From Reticulitermes lucifugus (lineage: Eukaryota > Arthropoda > Insecta > Blattodea > Rhinotermitidae), in assembly GCA_026260175.1 (NCBI GenBank), contig JAKCWW010000650.1, forward strand, positions 13,568 to 77,567: a stretch of DNA of 64,000 bases. Reading direction: 5' to 3'. The notes under the pieces were generated by a model, which was given only the letters and a program-made list of their open reading frames with translations, had not been told where the DNA came from and did no database searches. This document shows, piece by piece, positions 15,201 to 26,240 of this stretch. The position numbers and the translations under genes were made by a program. Each line of letters begins with the position of its first letter. The stretch's first letter is position 1.

Positions 15201-15942
15201 GTGTGGATTAGTGTGTCTCAGGACTGTGACCAGTGGGCTTTGTAAATATGGGACTAATCCTTCAGGTTCCATCAAGGGCATGAAATTTCTTGAATAGCTG
15301 TGTGACCATCAGCTTCTCAAAAAGGACTTTGCTGCATGGAGTTACTAAGAATTTTACCTGTCCATGTGTAAGGGTGCAAAACTTGATTTCTCCCCTGTGC
15401 ATAATGAAGTGAACATTTGGACCCAAGAGGAATGAATTCAGTCCTCAAAGTAGGGAAATTCAAAATCTGTATTCATCCAGTGTCACTGAGGTTATTAAAT
15501 AATTGAGGTTGGGACAGGTTAAACATGTAGAATGGATAGATGAAATGAGAGATGCATGAAATACATTGTTGGGAAACATGGATAAAGACCACTTGGAAGA
15601 CTTAAAGGATATGCTTAGAGGATATTAAAATATATTGTTGGAAACTAGGTTTTTGGTGATATTGAAACATGGTTCCTCTTATCAGAGGGTTCTTAGGTTG
15701 CAGTCAGGAATTTTCCTTAAGAATTCCCAGTTTCACTTGTTAGATGGTTTCACAGGACCTACAAGAGTGCAACCAAGCTTCTGAGCAATCCAGCACGTGG
15801 CATCATTGATGGGGAGCTGGTTTGGATATTCCTGGGACTTCCAACATCTGAGAAACAAGAGGTGGCCAAGAAGATTGGTACAAAAGTAGATGAGATTGCA
15901 GATGACCTTGCAGATATTGAGCGACTGACTGCACATTTCTAG
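257..15942 (+). CDS. CPSF1: Cleavage and polyadenylation specificity factor subunit 1 (CPSF160), C-terminal half
   Basis: CPSF1 is the large beta-propeller scaffold of the nuclear mRNA 3'-end processing complex that recognises AAUAAA. Thirteen exons are read, all with GT-AG ends and matching phases: 257-370, 651-1040, 1639-1729, 2486-2638, 4075-4260, 5518-5607, 6929-7087, 7895-8047, 9290-9466, 9871-10003, 11924-12064, 13197-13326, 15756-15942 (stop TAG). They encode about 700 residues, matching the second half of the roughly 1,440-residue human protein. Diagnostic stretches are [21 protein letters not shown] (across exons 3-4), [49 protein letters not shown] and the C-terminal AKKIGT...ERLTAHF. 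The last block belongs to the CPSF_A (DDB1-like) domain. No frame break is seen. The 5' half lies outside the window. A possible poly(A) signal AATAAA is at 17023, 1.1 kb after the stop. Confidence 0.96.
5283..5465. repeat. Possible pogo/Tigger-type terminal fragment in CPSF1 intron
   Basis: The stretch opens with cagtgaaacctcgattcatc, the style of terminal inverted repeat seen in pogo/Tigger DNA transposons. No matching opposite end was found, so it is probably a broken non-autonomous copy. The assignment rests on this short terminus only. Confidence 0.3.
6211..6475 (+). repeat. tRNA-derived SINE, family 1 (CPSF1 intron)
   Basis: The head resembles a tRNA gene: an A-box-like tagcgtagatggtatagtga and a B-box-like ggggttcaattt. 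The body carries the family signature ccactcacctccatctagtgcc and gagtggagctatacctcta. Related copies lie at 29448, 50985, 52044 (reverse) and 54448. It is in the sense orientation within the CPSF1 intron ending at 6928. Confidence 0.8.
7655..7810 (-). repeat. tRNA-derived SINE, family 2 (CPSF1 intron)
   Basis: Read on the minus strand it starts with a tRNA-like head (gaatggttagcactcctgc), then a decayed B-box, and ends with a tail containing ccttccaggcaaatgtc. The copy at 51668-51800 shares the tail aggcaaatgtc and the same general order. It lies just before the CPSF1 exon at 7895. Confidence 0.6.
8179..8200. repeat. (TA)n microsatellite
   Basis: A run of alternating T and A inside a CPSF1 intron, following a T/C-rich tract. 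Confidence 0.9.
8280..8720. other. CPSF1 intron, unassigned, possible old repeat
   Basis: No exon is seen. The segment near 8657 (caggcattccctactatagt) looks like a Tigger-type terminus, but no partner end was found. The preceding 200 bp are GC-richer than the surroundings and may be an old retroposon that I cannot name. Confidence 0.3.
9039..9181. repeat. Degenerate tetranucleotide microsatellite (CTAT/CTGT/CATC)n
   Basis: Roughly 140 bp of mixed ctat, ctgt and catc units in the CPSF1 intron, about 110 bp before the exon at 9290. The pyrimidine-rich strand is the transcribed sense strand. Confidence 0.9.
12085..12600. repeat. Possible pogo-type DNA element in CPSF1 intron
   Basis: Just after the exon ending at 12064 is a stretch beginning agggttccctcattatctga, reminiscent of Tigger/pogo termini. 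No transposase coding is visible and the far end is not defined, so this is tentative. Confidence 0.25.
13897..13991 (-). mobile_element. 67-bp retroposon tail insertion with 14-bp target duplication
   Basis: The 14-bp sequence atcagatagaattt occurs at 13897-13910 and again at 13978-13991. Between them are 67 bp that, read on the minus strand, begin gagcacaataagcctaaggc and finish in a short (AAG)n tail. This is the layout of a heavily 5'-truncated SINE or LINE 3' end, inserted in minus orientation in the last CPSF1 intron. Confidence 0.75.
14690..15300 (+). mobile_element. RTE-type LINE fragment, reverse-transcriptase C-terminal region
   Basis: Translated pieces in shifting frames match the C-terminal block common to RTE-clade LINEs: [42 protein letters not shown], then [20 protein letters not shown] and [12 protein letters not shown]. 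Several stops and frameshifts show it is dead. It lies in the last CPSF1 intron, in the sense orientation. A shorter relative is at 45590. Confidence 0.85.
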
Positions 15943-18676
15943 AAGTGGTATGTGTCCAAGGTGTACAGATAAACTTACTATCAAGGTTTTTTATTCTTCT
16001 TATGGTTCTGGCGTGAACATTACCATCTGCTGGCCAGGATATGTGTGAAGAACCGCTTGAGCAGTGTCACTTGCTGGTACATACCACTATGGTCATTTCA
16101 GGTCACAGTTACAGCTGTCATAAAATATGTCTTCAGAGAAGAAATTTAAGTTTAATATTAATTAAATGTTCCCATTTTGAAATGGAAGTGACTGAACCAA
16201 GCAAGCTGCTTCTGACCTCTGCCTTGAGCAGTTGTTAGTAACGAGCCAATAGTAGTGTGGCTAGCCATTCCCGAGTTCAGTTTTTGGGTGATCCAGCGCA
16301 AGATGCAGGAACATAAACTAGAGCATCTGGACAGAAATCCAGTTTATGTATATGAAAAAAGGGGGAGATGCAATTAAGTACTGTGCATTGGGATGCAGCT
16401 TTCTTAATTAAGAATTAATTAATGATAATTTTTGACCAACAACTTTCAAGATGGTATAGGATGTACAAAGTTTATAGGCACCACGCCATTGCTAACTCTG
16501 GGCAGCTAATTTATGTACAGCCATGGATTTCTTGTTTTGCTCACTGATATCCGGAGCTGAGCCATGTGTCAAATGTTCAGTGGGAATGTGGGGGTCCCTT
16601 GACGTCACCCACAGTGACTGAAATTTAAATACGCTGCTTCTGGTAGGAATAGTTCACAGGATAGCAGTTCTTTGGGCCAAACAGGATTCCTGCTTGACTT
16701 GAAAATTTGAATTGTGCTGTGGAAAACATCTTTATTGTGGTGTGCTTTCCCAGCTTGCAAACACTTGTGCTCGACTTTTGAGAGCTAAACACTAGTTTTT
16801 CAGTCATGGCAGAGGGCAGTCTTCAAATTCTAAAGTCTTCAGACAGTCTACCTGAATTTGTACTAAACAAAATGTAACTGCTATAGAAATTACCTACATC
16901 TAAACACGCAAGCAGTCGCACAGTAACGACTTTATGCTGAAGTCCACAATTTGAATGAAGCGAGTTCACATGAATTAATTATGCATTGTGTAATTAATTA
17001 TTGTTGAACATCAACAATTGGGAATAAAACACCGGTGTCAACTTGAAGACCTCCACAGCATATTTGCTGAGATTAATTGCATCTGTACCCAGAGCACCCA
17101 AATCTAGCAGCCACCCCTTCATTTAAAAGCATCATCTCACAAAGTCTGAAACCAGGAGGACAGCAGCTCAGCACAGCCAGAGCAAACTTCACTGTCATTA
17201 ATGGCAAAACAGCAATGGTGAGTGTGGACAGGTAGAATAGATTACCACTGGGGAATGTGAAGGTTCATTAATCATCATTCTGTGATGATAGCTAACTATT
17301 GGGCCCTAGCCTGCATGAGTTCAACACTTCACATCTTTACAGTTTACTACTGTATGATTATTTTGATTCTGCTAAAGGTACTACCATATTGTTGTGGCTA
17401 ATACCTCCAGTTATTTTTGCCATATAGGTGCCCCAGTCTCCTCATTCTGTCCATTGTGTGGTCAGAATATCTAAATTTATTTTGAACACATAAAAATTTA
17501 AATCCTAAACATATCATGACCTAACTCTAAGAATGTCATTCATACTAGAAGACTCCTTGTAAGTGTCACCATTCATCTTCCTTTCTGATCAGATGTGATG
17601 TGAAATTTAATGTAAATCTAACAAAAGTCGGTAAAATTAATGGACATTTTGATTTCTGCAGGTAGGGTGTGTTTCAGTTCAGAGCCTCAACTAGGAACAA
17701 ATTCTATTGATGATGTATGTTTCTTCCAATAACTTTCTTTCTCTACATGCTTTTCTATTCAGTTGAAAGCAACAGACAGTTATAAATTTGTGCTACATTA
17801 TGTTCCTGCAGAATTACAGTACATATCTGTAGAGACTGACACACGTGTTTGGTCAGAAACTTAGACTACTTCTTGCACTGTTTTGTGCCAAGAGAGTGTT
17901 TAAACCTTGGGGCTGAAATAAATAGCATCATAACTGTCCTCCAGAGCACAACAAAGACTTTACTTCCTTGTGATAAAATAAATACATTTTGTATGACTTG
18001 TGGCTTTAATCTGTCCCTGGGTTAGTGTTTCCCAACATTTCAAGGGAATGTAGTTAGTGCCTTCAAAACATCAAGAAACGCTAACCCAGCAACATGACAT
18101 GACATCCCAGAAGACCTGAACCCTCAACAAAACCATTGCGGAAGCCTCAAAATATCACAGAATGAAACACAACTCTGATATGTAGTGCCCTATTTCCATT
18201 CAGCTGTAGAAGTCTCTTTAACGAAGCAGCACTGATCATTCCTGTAGCACAGCATTTGGTGGGACGATAGAAAGCTTAGTCCATGGAAGAATATCAGGAT
18301 ATTTAACTTCCTCTACCATGATTAGTAATCAGGAGAAATGTTATAGAAATTTCAGGCTTTTATCTTGTATAACATACCAAACACTTATGGAGTATCTTTG
18401 GTCATGCAGAGGATGTCCAAAATTAGCAGCATTACAGATGTTATGTAGGATAAGATTGAGGGGTTAAACTGAGAGTCACAGTAAGTGAACTGAAGTACTG
18501 TGTGCTGAAAAATTATCATTAGACCACACTGACACATGTCATCCACATCCAAGTTTAGAGGTGATATAGTAGAACATTATCCTCATCAGATTAAATTGTA
18601 TGTTTATTTTAAGATACTTATATCAAAGAGCACCAGTCATCACAGCATCCTCACTGGTACTGTGATGAGTTGCTGG
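15943..18676. other. Convergent intergenic interval, CPSF1 3' end to vWA gene
   Basis: This should hold the CPSF1 3' UTR and the vWA gene 3' UTR. No conserved coding was recognised. A candidate AATAAA is at 17023 next to a small palindrome (ttgttgaacatcaacaa). A weak hairpin pairs gttagtgttt near 18020 with aaacgctaac near 18076. Confidence 0.5.
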
Positions 18677-21600
18677 TCACACTTGGTTGTGAAGTCTGAT
18701 GTGCTTCTGTTTCACAACTGAATAGAACCCCCTGACGGGTTTAACTGCACACTTCCACATTATCAGCAGCCCTGTGAGAGCCAATAACATGACTCCACCC
18801 ACCACCACAGCTGTAATACCAAGGATTAGTGGCCATGGCCAAGGGGTGCTCTGCTGCATGCCAGGAATTAAGTGTAAAGTTGTCTTATTTCCTAGTCCTG
18901 TTGTGAACTGTTTGGTGCTGACTGTAGTTGAAGGTACCAACAGATCTGTAGATCCCTCAGAGTCTTCAGTTGTCCAGGTCTCGGTCATTATGGTTGGTTT
19001 TTCCAGCTATCAACATAACAGGCCATGTTAAACAAACACTTCACTGTTTTCTGGATTGTCTTGTGTTACCCATTTTAATTTCTGTTGGACCACTACCAAA
19101 CATACTAGAATTTCAATGATATGAAGGCTACAACACACACTTTGACATTATATATGCACCAAGTGTTGCTGTGTAGTAATTAAATTATTCTTTGGTTACT
19201 TAACAGTTTATAGCCCAATGGCAACTGTATGTACTGCCTGCCATAATATTTTAAACTCTGCATTTTGCCCGCACGTGTTTCACATGATCTCACAATCAAC
19301 ATAATTTATTTTCCCAAACAGTGTTAATTGATTGGTCTTTGTACTGGAAAAATATTTTGTTCTCTGTGTGGTAGCAACTGACTTCTTATATACAAAGGAG
19401 TGCCACAAAATAAGGTAACAAACACTCTCATGCTGAAAACTTCATTCTGGCTTCAGTGTATACATGGCATATGGGTAGCAGGTGGTACATATCAGACCTC
19501 CATGTTGTCACCATCGACATTTAAGCATTTGTCCCACTGTGGCACCAAAGCTTGTATCCTGACATAGAAGAAATCGGTGTCAAGCGTCTATAGCCAGGAG
19601 GTGATGACTTGCTTCACATAGGTGTCTGTTACAAATCACTTGCCAGCCAGGTGCTTCTTATGGGGTCCAAAAATATGAAATCCTGGGCATTAGATTGAGA
19701 CTGTCAAGCAGGGTGATCCATAAGGTTCCAGCTGTAACCAGTCACAGGTCTGGTTGGCAGTATGGGGCCTGGCATTAACATGCAAAATGATGATGCCTTG
19801 GCACAGCAACCCAGGCCTTTTGCAACAAATGGCCTGTGACCTGCCATAATCTCTCGGGTGTATCACAATAATGCTTAACAGTTTTGTTTTCACCATGGCA
19901 AGGAAATCCACAAAAAACACACCTTTATGGTCCTAAAAGACAGTTGCATGATATTTTTTTTATGGATGGCATTGCTTTGAATTTCTTTGCTGGGGGAGAT
20001 GATGGATGCTTTTTTGGTTTCAGACATTGCATGATTAACCCATGTTTCTTCCCCTGTAATACTGCACTGCAAAAACTGCTGTATTTGATCAGCATAATGT
20101 GTCAGATGTATGAGGGCAAATTCCATATGACAAGCTTTGTGATTGTCTGTGATGTTCTTTGGCACCCAGCATGCACACATTTTTCTGTAATCCAGTTGGT
20201 TATGGACAGTGCTGCATGCACTGCCCAGTGAAATGTCTAGTTCTTGGGCAGTGTCAGCTTAATATGTCTGTCTCCTCTGATAAGGGTGTCTGTGTGACAC
20301 ACACTGTCATCAGTAGTGGATGTGCTTAGTCAGCCATCTTGCTGCTTGTCATCGTCTGTCCTGCCATTATCAAAACCATTGCACCATATCCAAACTTGTT
20401 TTCTGCCATTACACTTGCTGCAATTTCCAGTGGTGCGACACGCTTCACACACAAAAGTCGTATCACACTGCATACTTCATCATTTTACCATGTTTTCAGT
20501 GGGCCTGACAACTTTAAATTGACTGTAGGGTGATACAGCGTGCTTAGAGGGCCTTGTGTGGTTGTATGACAATACAGTCTACACATGCCCATTACTTGGT
20601 GAAATATGCAGTCAGATGGTGCTGTTTCACATGAGATATCTTAGTATCTAACTTCTTTAAACTTCTATGTATGATATAGATAAATTTCAGTCTTCAGAGC
20701 GTTAGAATGTTTTTTCAGGTGCGTAGGTTACATGGCATTGAGTAATTCTATAGTGGTTATAACACTTTTTGTATTTCGGAGATACCTGACCCCCAAAATT
20801 TGCGTGTGATTGCGATTTTATGTTATATCTGTCAGTCCCTCCAGGACAGTCACATCATTGACTACTCTTAATTATCCTGTCATTCTCATTGTAATGCTGT
20901 ATGACAGTAATATGAAGTAACAAAAATATATTAAGTGAAGAAAAAGATAAATTCAGATGTGGAATTTGGAATCTTTCATTGTCTCCACATATTTCCAAGA
21001 TGGTTGACCAAATAACTGAGAGGTTGACCAATACACTGACTGACATTGGTACCTGAAGGTTCAGTACTGCTCAAATAAAAGGCTACTATTGGATCTGACT
21101 GACACTAAAACTGGAATTTGAAAGAGATATAGAGGCCATTCCATGAAGGTGTGTTGAGGATACTGAGATAAGGTCCATGCACTCAAGATGGAGGCCAGAG
21201 CTAGTATGGATATGGTGTAAAAAAGAAAATCCTACCCATTCATGTCTTCAGTCCTCACTTTATGCACTCAGCTGTCACAAATGAATTTATTTTCTTCCCA
21301 CTGTTTAATGAATGACCCACTATTTCACTCACTGATTTGTGAAAGATAACAATTCTCAGATGGTCTCATACCTGTAATTGTGCCAACTCCAGGGCTTCTT
21401 TCAGTGCATCAAGTAGGCCGTGTACACCATCATGATCAGACACGTAGAAGAACTGACCCCCTGTTGCAATGGCCAGCTGCTTGAGGTCATCCAGTGGTGA
21501 AGTCTCTCTGTGGGGAACAAACATGTCAGTTGTAAACATTGTGTGTCAATAACAGAAATTATATCTTTTTTCTAAGATTGTTGTCCTCTGGGTTATGATA

Positions 21601-23265
21601 TCCTGTAGTTTGGTAACCACCTGCCACAGTATACCTACAGTACTATCTTAGTAGTCACCACTATGCAAATTAATATCGCATATAGGTATTCCTTTTTAGC
21701 TTACCATGTGATAAGTCAGTGTACTAAGAAAGTATCTGGTAGGCACAGTGTTTTTACATATACATACCCAAAGCCAACTGCAACGACCTTTGTCCCAGAC
21801 TCTACAACTTCAGCTTGGACATTGCTGATGAACTGGCCTGGCTCTGTGTTCTGTCCGTCCGTCACCAACACCATGACACCATTCCTCTGTCCCAGCACCT
21901 GATGATGGAGAGAGAAACATTTGAGCAGTGCTAGTAGTTACTGTGCTTGGAAACATCTATCCACAAATGAAACACCTCTCACCTGAAGGGCAAGTCGTAC
22001 TCCACAACCAATGCAGGTCTCACCCTGACCACTGGTGGGGATACTTTGCTCTAGTTGCTTACGCGATTTGGCATCAACCACAGTCAGTTCACTCAGCAGT
22101 TCCTCATATGTGCTGTAACAGTTTGTAGTGGCACATATAGTGGAGCATTGGGTGATTAGTTAAGTGGATCACCTTTGTCACAAAGTCCACCAATTACTCT
22201 TCAATCCAATTCACATTCTCACAGTGCACCAGTGCTTCTGTGAAACCAATTTTAACATTAAAAGGCCATGCAGGTCTTTAAATGGTCTCGTCCCTTAAAG
22301 TTAACCTAGGAATAATGAAGCTGGGTATTTCCTAATATACAGTCCAGCTGCATGATGGCATAACCAACACTAGCCGAGTTTCACCACAGGAATGGCTACC
22401 AAGTAAATACTGTTCACAGCAGAGATCTAAAAGGTCTGGCAGTCATGTGATCAGATGGCATGACCCTGACCAGTTTTTCATTAAAATTGACTCAAAGTTT
22501 ATGATGGGAGACTTGTGGTATAACCCAGTAGGGTTGTTTTTCATATTGAAAAATTGTTAATTTGCGTACAGACAAGTTCCAGATGTGTTCTTGGTGATTT
22601 TGTGTACATTACAGACAGACATTGTGGGTGGAGAAACAGATACAGCATCCATATTGTATGTTAATGTTATGCACTTTGTGCAAAGAAAACATAACACCAA
22701 AAGGTTCTACAGACAGCAGTATCATCCCCACAAACATGACTACAAATTTACTAACACACTTTGCTGTTGCTACAAATTGTTTTCCAGAATACAGAACCCT
22801 TACGAGAATTCCACCATTCCTAGCAGAAGCCCACTCGGTATACTGTGAATCCATGTACGCAAAGCAGTGCCTAATTTCTGGATTCTTTCCTGAAAAAGAC
22901 ATCCAGAAATAACATTAGTGTCCATTACAGCACCAGAATCTAATTCCAGATCCTACCAGACAAATTAGAACCTGGTTCAATTAAAATGTATTTCAAATGT
23001 TGAAGCAAGATTCCCCATGTGCTAATTACTTAAATAATTTATCCATTACAGTTGTTAGATTAATGCCAGAGACAGACATGTACTATGTAGAGATACGAAC
23101 CTCATACTCCATTGATGCAGATACATCAAGTGTCAAAACTATAGACGGAGACAAAGGCTGCAGATCGGATAGGTCTGGTGTGATGCTTAATTTGTCTGAA
23201 TCCAAGTAGTTAGCACTAATCTCCATAGACCAACAAGATAATACAATGCTCAAAGCAAGCAACAT
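18677..23265 (-). CDS. Short CLCA-like von Willebrand A domain type I membrane protein
   Basis: Five minus-strand exons join in frame: 23108-23265, 21983-22112, 21768-21898, 21372-21507 and 18677-19006, 885 bp in all, giving 294 residues. Residues 1-19 are a signal peptide. IVLTLDVSASM (about 42-52) carries the DxSxS metal site. GETCIGCGVRLALQ, GVMVLVTDG and the segment from KQLAIATGGQFFYVSD to GLLDALKEAL follow the order seen in calcium-activated chloride channel regulators. About 243-269 (ILGITAVVVGGVMLLALTG) is a membrane helix, then a 25-residue basic tail. The donor GTATGAG at 23107 puts exon 1 in phase with exon 2. Compared with CLCA proteins, some 40-45 residues after the DxSxS strand are absent, and the length is far below the usual ~900. 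Either an exon is unseen or this is a reduced paralogue. Confidence 0.75.
19395..20640 (-). mobile_element. Mariner-family DNA transposon remnant
   Basis: On the minus strand the translation shows mariner transposase landmarks: KMCACWVPKNITDNHKA, ITGEETWVNHAMSETKKAS, then ILHVNARPHTAN, equivalent to the family block HDNARPHTA. The N-terminal third is badly decayed with stops and frameshifts. It lies in the intron between the last two exons of the vWA gene, in the same orientation. Terminal inverted repeats were not found with confidence. Confidence 0.88.
22113..23107. other. First intron of the vWA gene, no exon found
   Basis: I searched this interval on the minus strand for the missing vWA strand and helix (a VGIVxF-like motif) and saw none. 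One 97-codon minus-strand open frame at 22609-22902 does not resemble a vWA segment and is probably a repeat. Confidence 0.4.
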
Positions 23266-23849
23266 TCTGTCAAGATAGCGGAACAGAATGTGGACTAATG
23301 TATAATTGTGATATGACAGTCATAAAAACATTGATTGCACTGTGAACTACACTTTGTTTATTTAACAATTAAACAAAACCCCCTCTAAAGTGGGTACAGA
23401 CTCAAGTAAATGAATATAACTGTAATCTGTGAGACCTGCACAGGCAGGAAGTGTTGTGAGATAGATGTCATGGGAATAAACCACACTTTATAACCTGTCA
23501 CCAAAAGTAAATAGTATAAAATGTGCAGATAAGATAAGAGACTGAATCAGATCTGCAGCAAATCAGCATCGTAAACATATCCACACCATACCAGCCTGTC
23601 ATCAGAGCAGGATGTAATATATGACGCTAATACACCTATGCTAACAGCCTGATAAAGTGCAGAAACTTTGTCTTTCCTGATAGAAGAAATCCAGTAAAAC
23701 TTGGTAAGGAAGTCCAAAATGTTAGCTATGCTAGGAAGAAACATGAGCAATCTGAGGAGAAATGCACCGCACTGATATGTGGAAGAATTTATTGTATGCG
23801 TGATTTTAGGCTTCTTCCACGGTATAAATGAAACCTTTGCCAATGTGGG

Positions 23850-24570
23850 ATTATAGCTCCTTGATTAGCCCTCTTTCCTCTCACTCCTCACCCAGGCCGG
23901 GTCAGCTCTATTTCCTCCGTTCTTCCCTCTTCTGAGTCTATTTTCATTTCTCTGACTCTCCATCCTGTAGCGCCTACTCCCTTATTGACAAAATGGCCCT
24001 CTTCCCCTCAGCACTTGTCACCCCAGCCCCATAGGGCTCTTCTGCCTAATATGTTCCTCATCCCTCATTTTATTTTTTCTCTTTCTCCTTTTTCCCCTTC
24101 TTTTTTATGTTTCCCCTTTCAGCACCTGGCGGTGGCCTCATGTTCTGGGGCTGCTGTCTCCAGTAGCAACCACTTGGCAGCTCTACTTCCTTCCTGTCCT
24201 TCCCCCTTCTGAGAACCAATCACTGCCCACACCATTCCCTATATAACTGCACACCTAAGTGTTCCTGGCATTCTTCTTGGACTGCTTGACCCTTGAAGAT
24301 GGGACTGATAGGTTATCCCAAAATGTCGGTAACTAACTACCAATCTATGCTGCGTAACATCCCAGAAGAGCGAAGATCTCATATAATTTATTGTAATCTT
24401 AGAGGGGGCCCTGGTTATTCTGAGATTCTTAATTGGTTGTCCTTAGTCATTCATCATGAATATTCAGATGTTACCTGGATACAAACCACAGTTGCTATCT
24501 CTGCAATCCTTTCCAATTTCCATACAGTAAAACTGGGATTTTACATTCCTTTATACATTCCTTGATTGTA
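23850..24570 (+). repeat. Leader-like repeat with CCAAT/TATA boxes and a hammerhead-like motif
   Basis: A C/T-rich segment is followed by aaccaatcactg (about 24216), ctatataactg (about 24239), then a hammerhead-like motif at 24291-24330: TGAAGAT, a GGGA/TCCC hairpin, then AAAATGT. At 24357 is acatcccagaagagcga, which recurs as acatcccagaagaacgg at 62311 and, in part, near 18104. This looks like the promoter-bearing end of a retroelement, perhaps Penelope-like. The family is not certain. Confidence 0.4.
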
Positions 24571-24900
24571 TGCATTTTTATTGGTCCTGCCAGACTTCCA
24601 AAGAACAATGTTTTATTTTCCTGCAATATGTGCTTTCCAACCAATTCCTCAATCATATGTTCAAAATTAGCATAAATTGGCCTGTTGCTGTTGTTTTAAG
24701 TAATGTCAATTGGAAACCAGGAGGAAAAGTATTTCTTTTCAGTTATAATTTCCTGTCTCTTCTCTACTGCCTTCATACATACTTACGATTCTAGGTCTTC
24801 AGGTTCACACCAGCAGAGTAGAGCTGTTGTTTCCTACCAGTACCAAGCCTGTGTAATGACAAAATGACTCTTGATGAGAGTTATAAGTGACCGCAAGTTC

Positions 24901-25095
24901 CTCATACTTATTAAATCACTGTGTTAGTGTTGCTTTGCAAATCTACTGCAAATAGAACTGGCAAACAGTTTAATTTATTTTCTGTTTATGATTTATTGTC
25001 ACACTGCAAGTTCTATGGTCTTATTAAGTCACTACATTAATGTTGCTTTGTGAGTCTGTTGTGAATTGAACTAGCAAACAGTTTTGTTTTAATTT
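24901..25095 (+). repeat. Diverged two-copy tandem repeat, about 107-bp period
   Basis: Sequence around 24905-24990 (ttattaaatcactgtgttag onward, ending ggcaaacagtttaat) is repeated at about 25019-25095 (ttattaagtcactacattaa, ending agcaaacagttttgt). The copies are clearly diverged. It immediately precedes the pogo remnant and may be part of its 5' region. Confidence 0.6.
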
Positions 25096-25109
25096 CTAGT
25101 TGCAATTCA

Positions 25110-26240
25110 TTTTTCATCACGATGAGTGAACCATGGTTGCTAATAAGAAACATTACACTGGCTGCCAGATGAGGAATTGTACCATCAAGTTTGAACAGTA
25201 CTGTCAGGAATGGGAAAGACAACGAAAAGTGTTATGCACAATGTGGCAGTTTCTCTGATCAAAGAATCTGAAACAGTCATCATTTCAAGAACTGGAGAGT
25301 TTGTTGGTCACTTGGTTTAAACAAGCTCAAGTCAGCAGTCCAGTTATCAGTGGCACACTGCTTTTACAGAGAAAGCTCTGCACATTGCCACAAGGATGGG
25401 CATTGAAGATTTCAAAGCCTCTAATGGCTGGATTGATGGTATGAAGCAGCCATGCAGTGCTGTGTAGAGAACTGTATAAGAGACTATAAAATTGTAGGCC
25501 CTTCAACAGTGGAGGAATGGAGAAAGGAACAGCTACTGAAAATTTTTTAGCATAATGAACCTAAGAATATTTACAGTGCTGATGAGAAGAGCTGTTCGTC
25601 AGGCTTCCACATAGCAAGACAAGTTTAAAAGAGGATCCTTGCAACAGTGGAAAGAATGCCAAGAAGAGGATAATGGATGTTAGCCTACAATGCTGACAGG
25701 ACTGAAACACACTCACTATTAGTTATCAGGAAAAGTGAAAACCCTTATTGCTTTAAAAATGTCAGAAAGTTGCCCACTAGACATGTAGCCAACAGAAGCA
25801 TGTGTTACACAGGCCATCTTTACTGACTACTGAAGAGCATTCATCAAAATTAGTTCCTAACACAGAAAGATTCTACTTTTCATGGACCAGTCTGCCACTC
25901 ATCCCCAAGACACAAGGTACCCAAAGAACATGGAAGTTATGTTTTTCCCCTAGACTGCATCAGGATTCTCTACCCCCTACTGACTACTGATAATCACTAA
26001 AATGTGTGGTCTTAGTAACTCTGCACTTATGTTTTCACCAGCCTTATCTGTGCTTCCTTAGTATACTTGAAACCAGTTGGATAAACACTGTCAGCTTTAC
26101 CAGAACCCCATTAGCTATCATATTCAGGATCCCTGACAGGACATCCAGACTATCATGGCACTACCAGAAACATTTGTGCTGTACCGATACTGCTGACCTC
26201 CTACTGGATAGCAGAGCTCACTATCATAACAGTGAGTGAC
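25110..26240 (+). mobile_element. pogo/Tigger-type DNA transposon remnant
   Basis: Translated blocks match pogo-family transposases in order: REKALHIATRMGIEDFKASN followed by GWIDG (CENP-B-type helix-turn-helix), then ETHSLLVIRKSENPYCFKN, VRKLPTRHVANR and a decayed DDE end (PRHKVPKEHGS). Stops and frameshifts are frequent, so it is dead. A Tigger-like terminus (agtaaaacctcggctaaaag) occurs at 27278, but whether it belongs to this copy is unclear. Confidence 0.85.

Noticed and set aside
22609-22902. 97-codon minus-strand frame as the missing vWA exon
   Set aside because: The translation lacks the VGIVxF-like strand and amphipathic helix expected there and has no fitting splice sites.
23985-24212. 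Proline/serine-rich 75-codon plus-strand frame
   Set aside because: It lies in a C/T-rich repeat leader, where composition alone gives such a frame.
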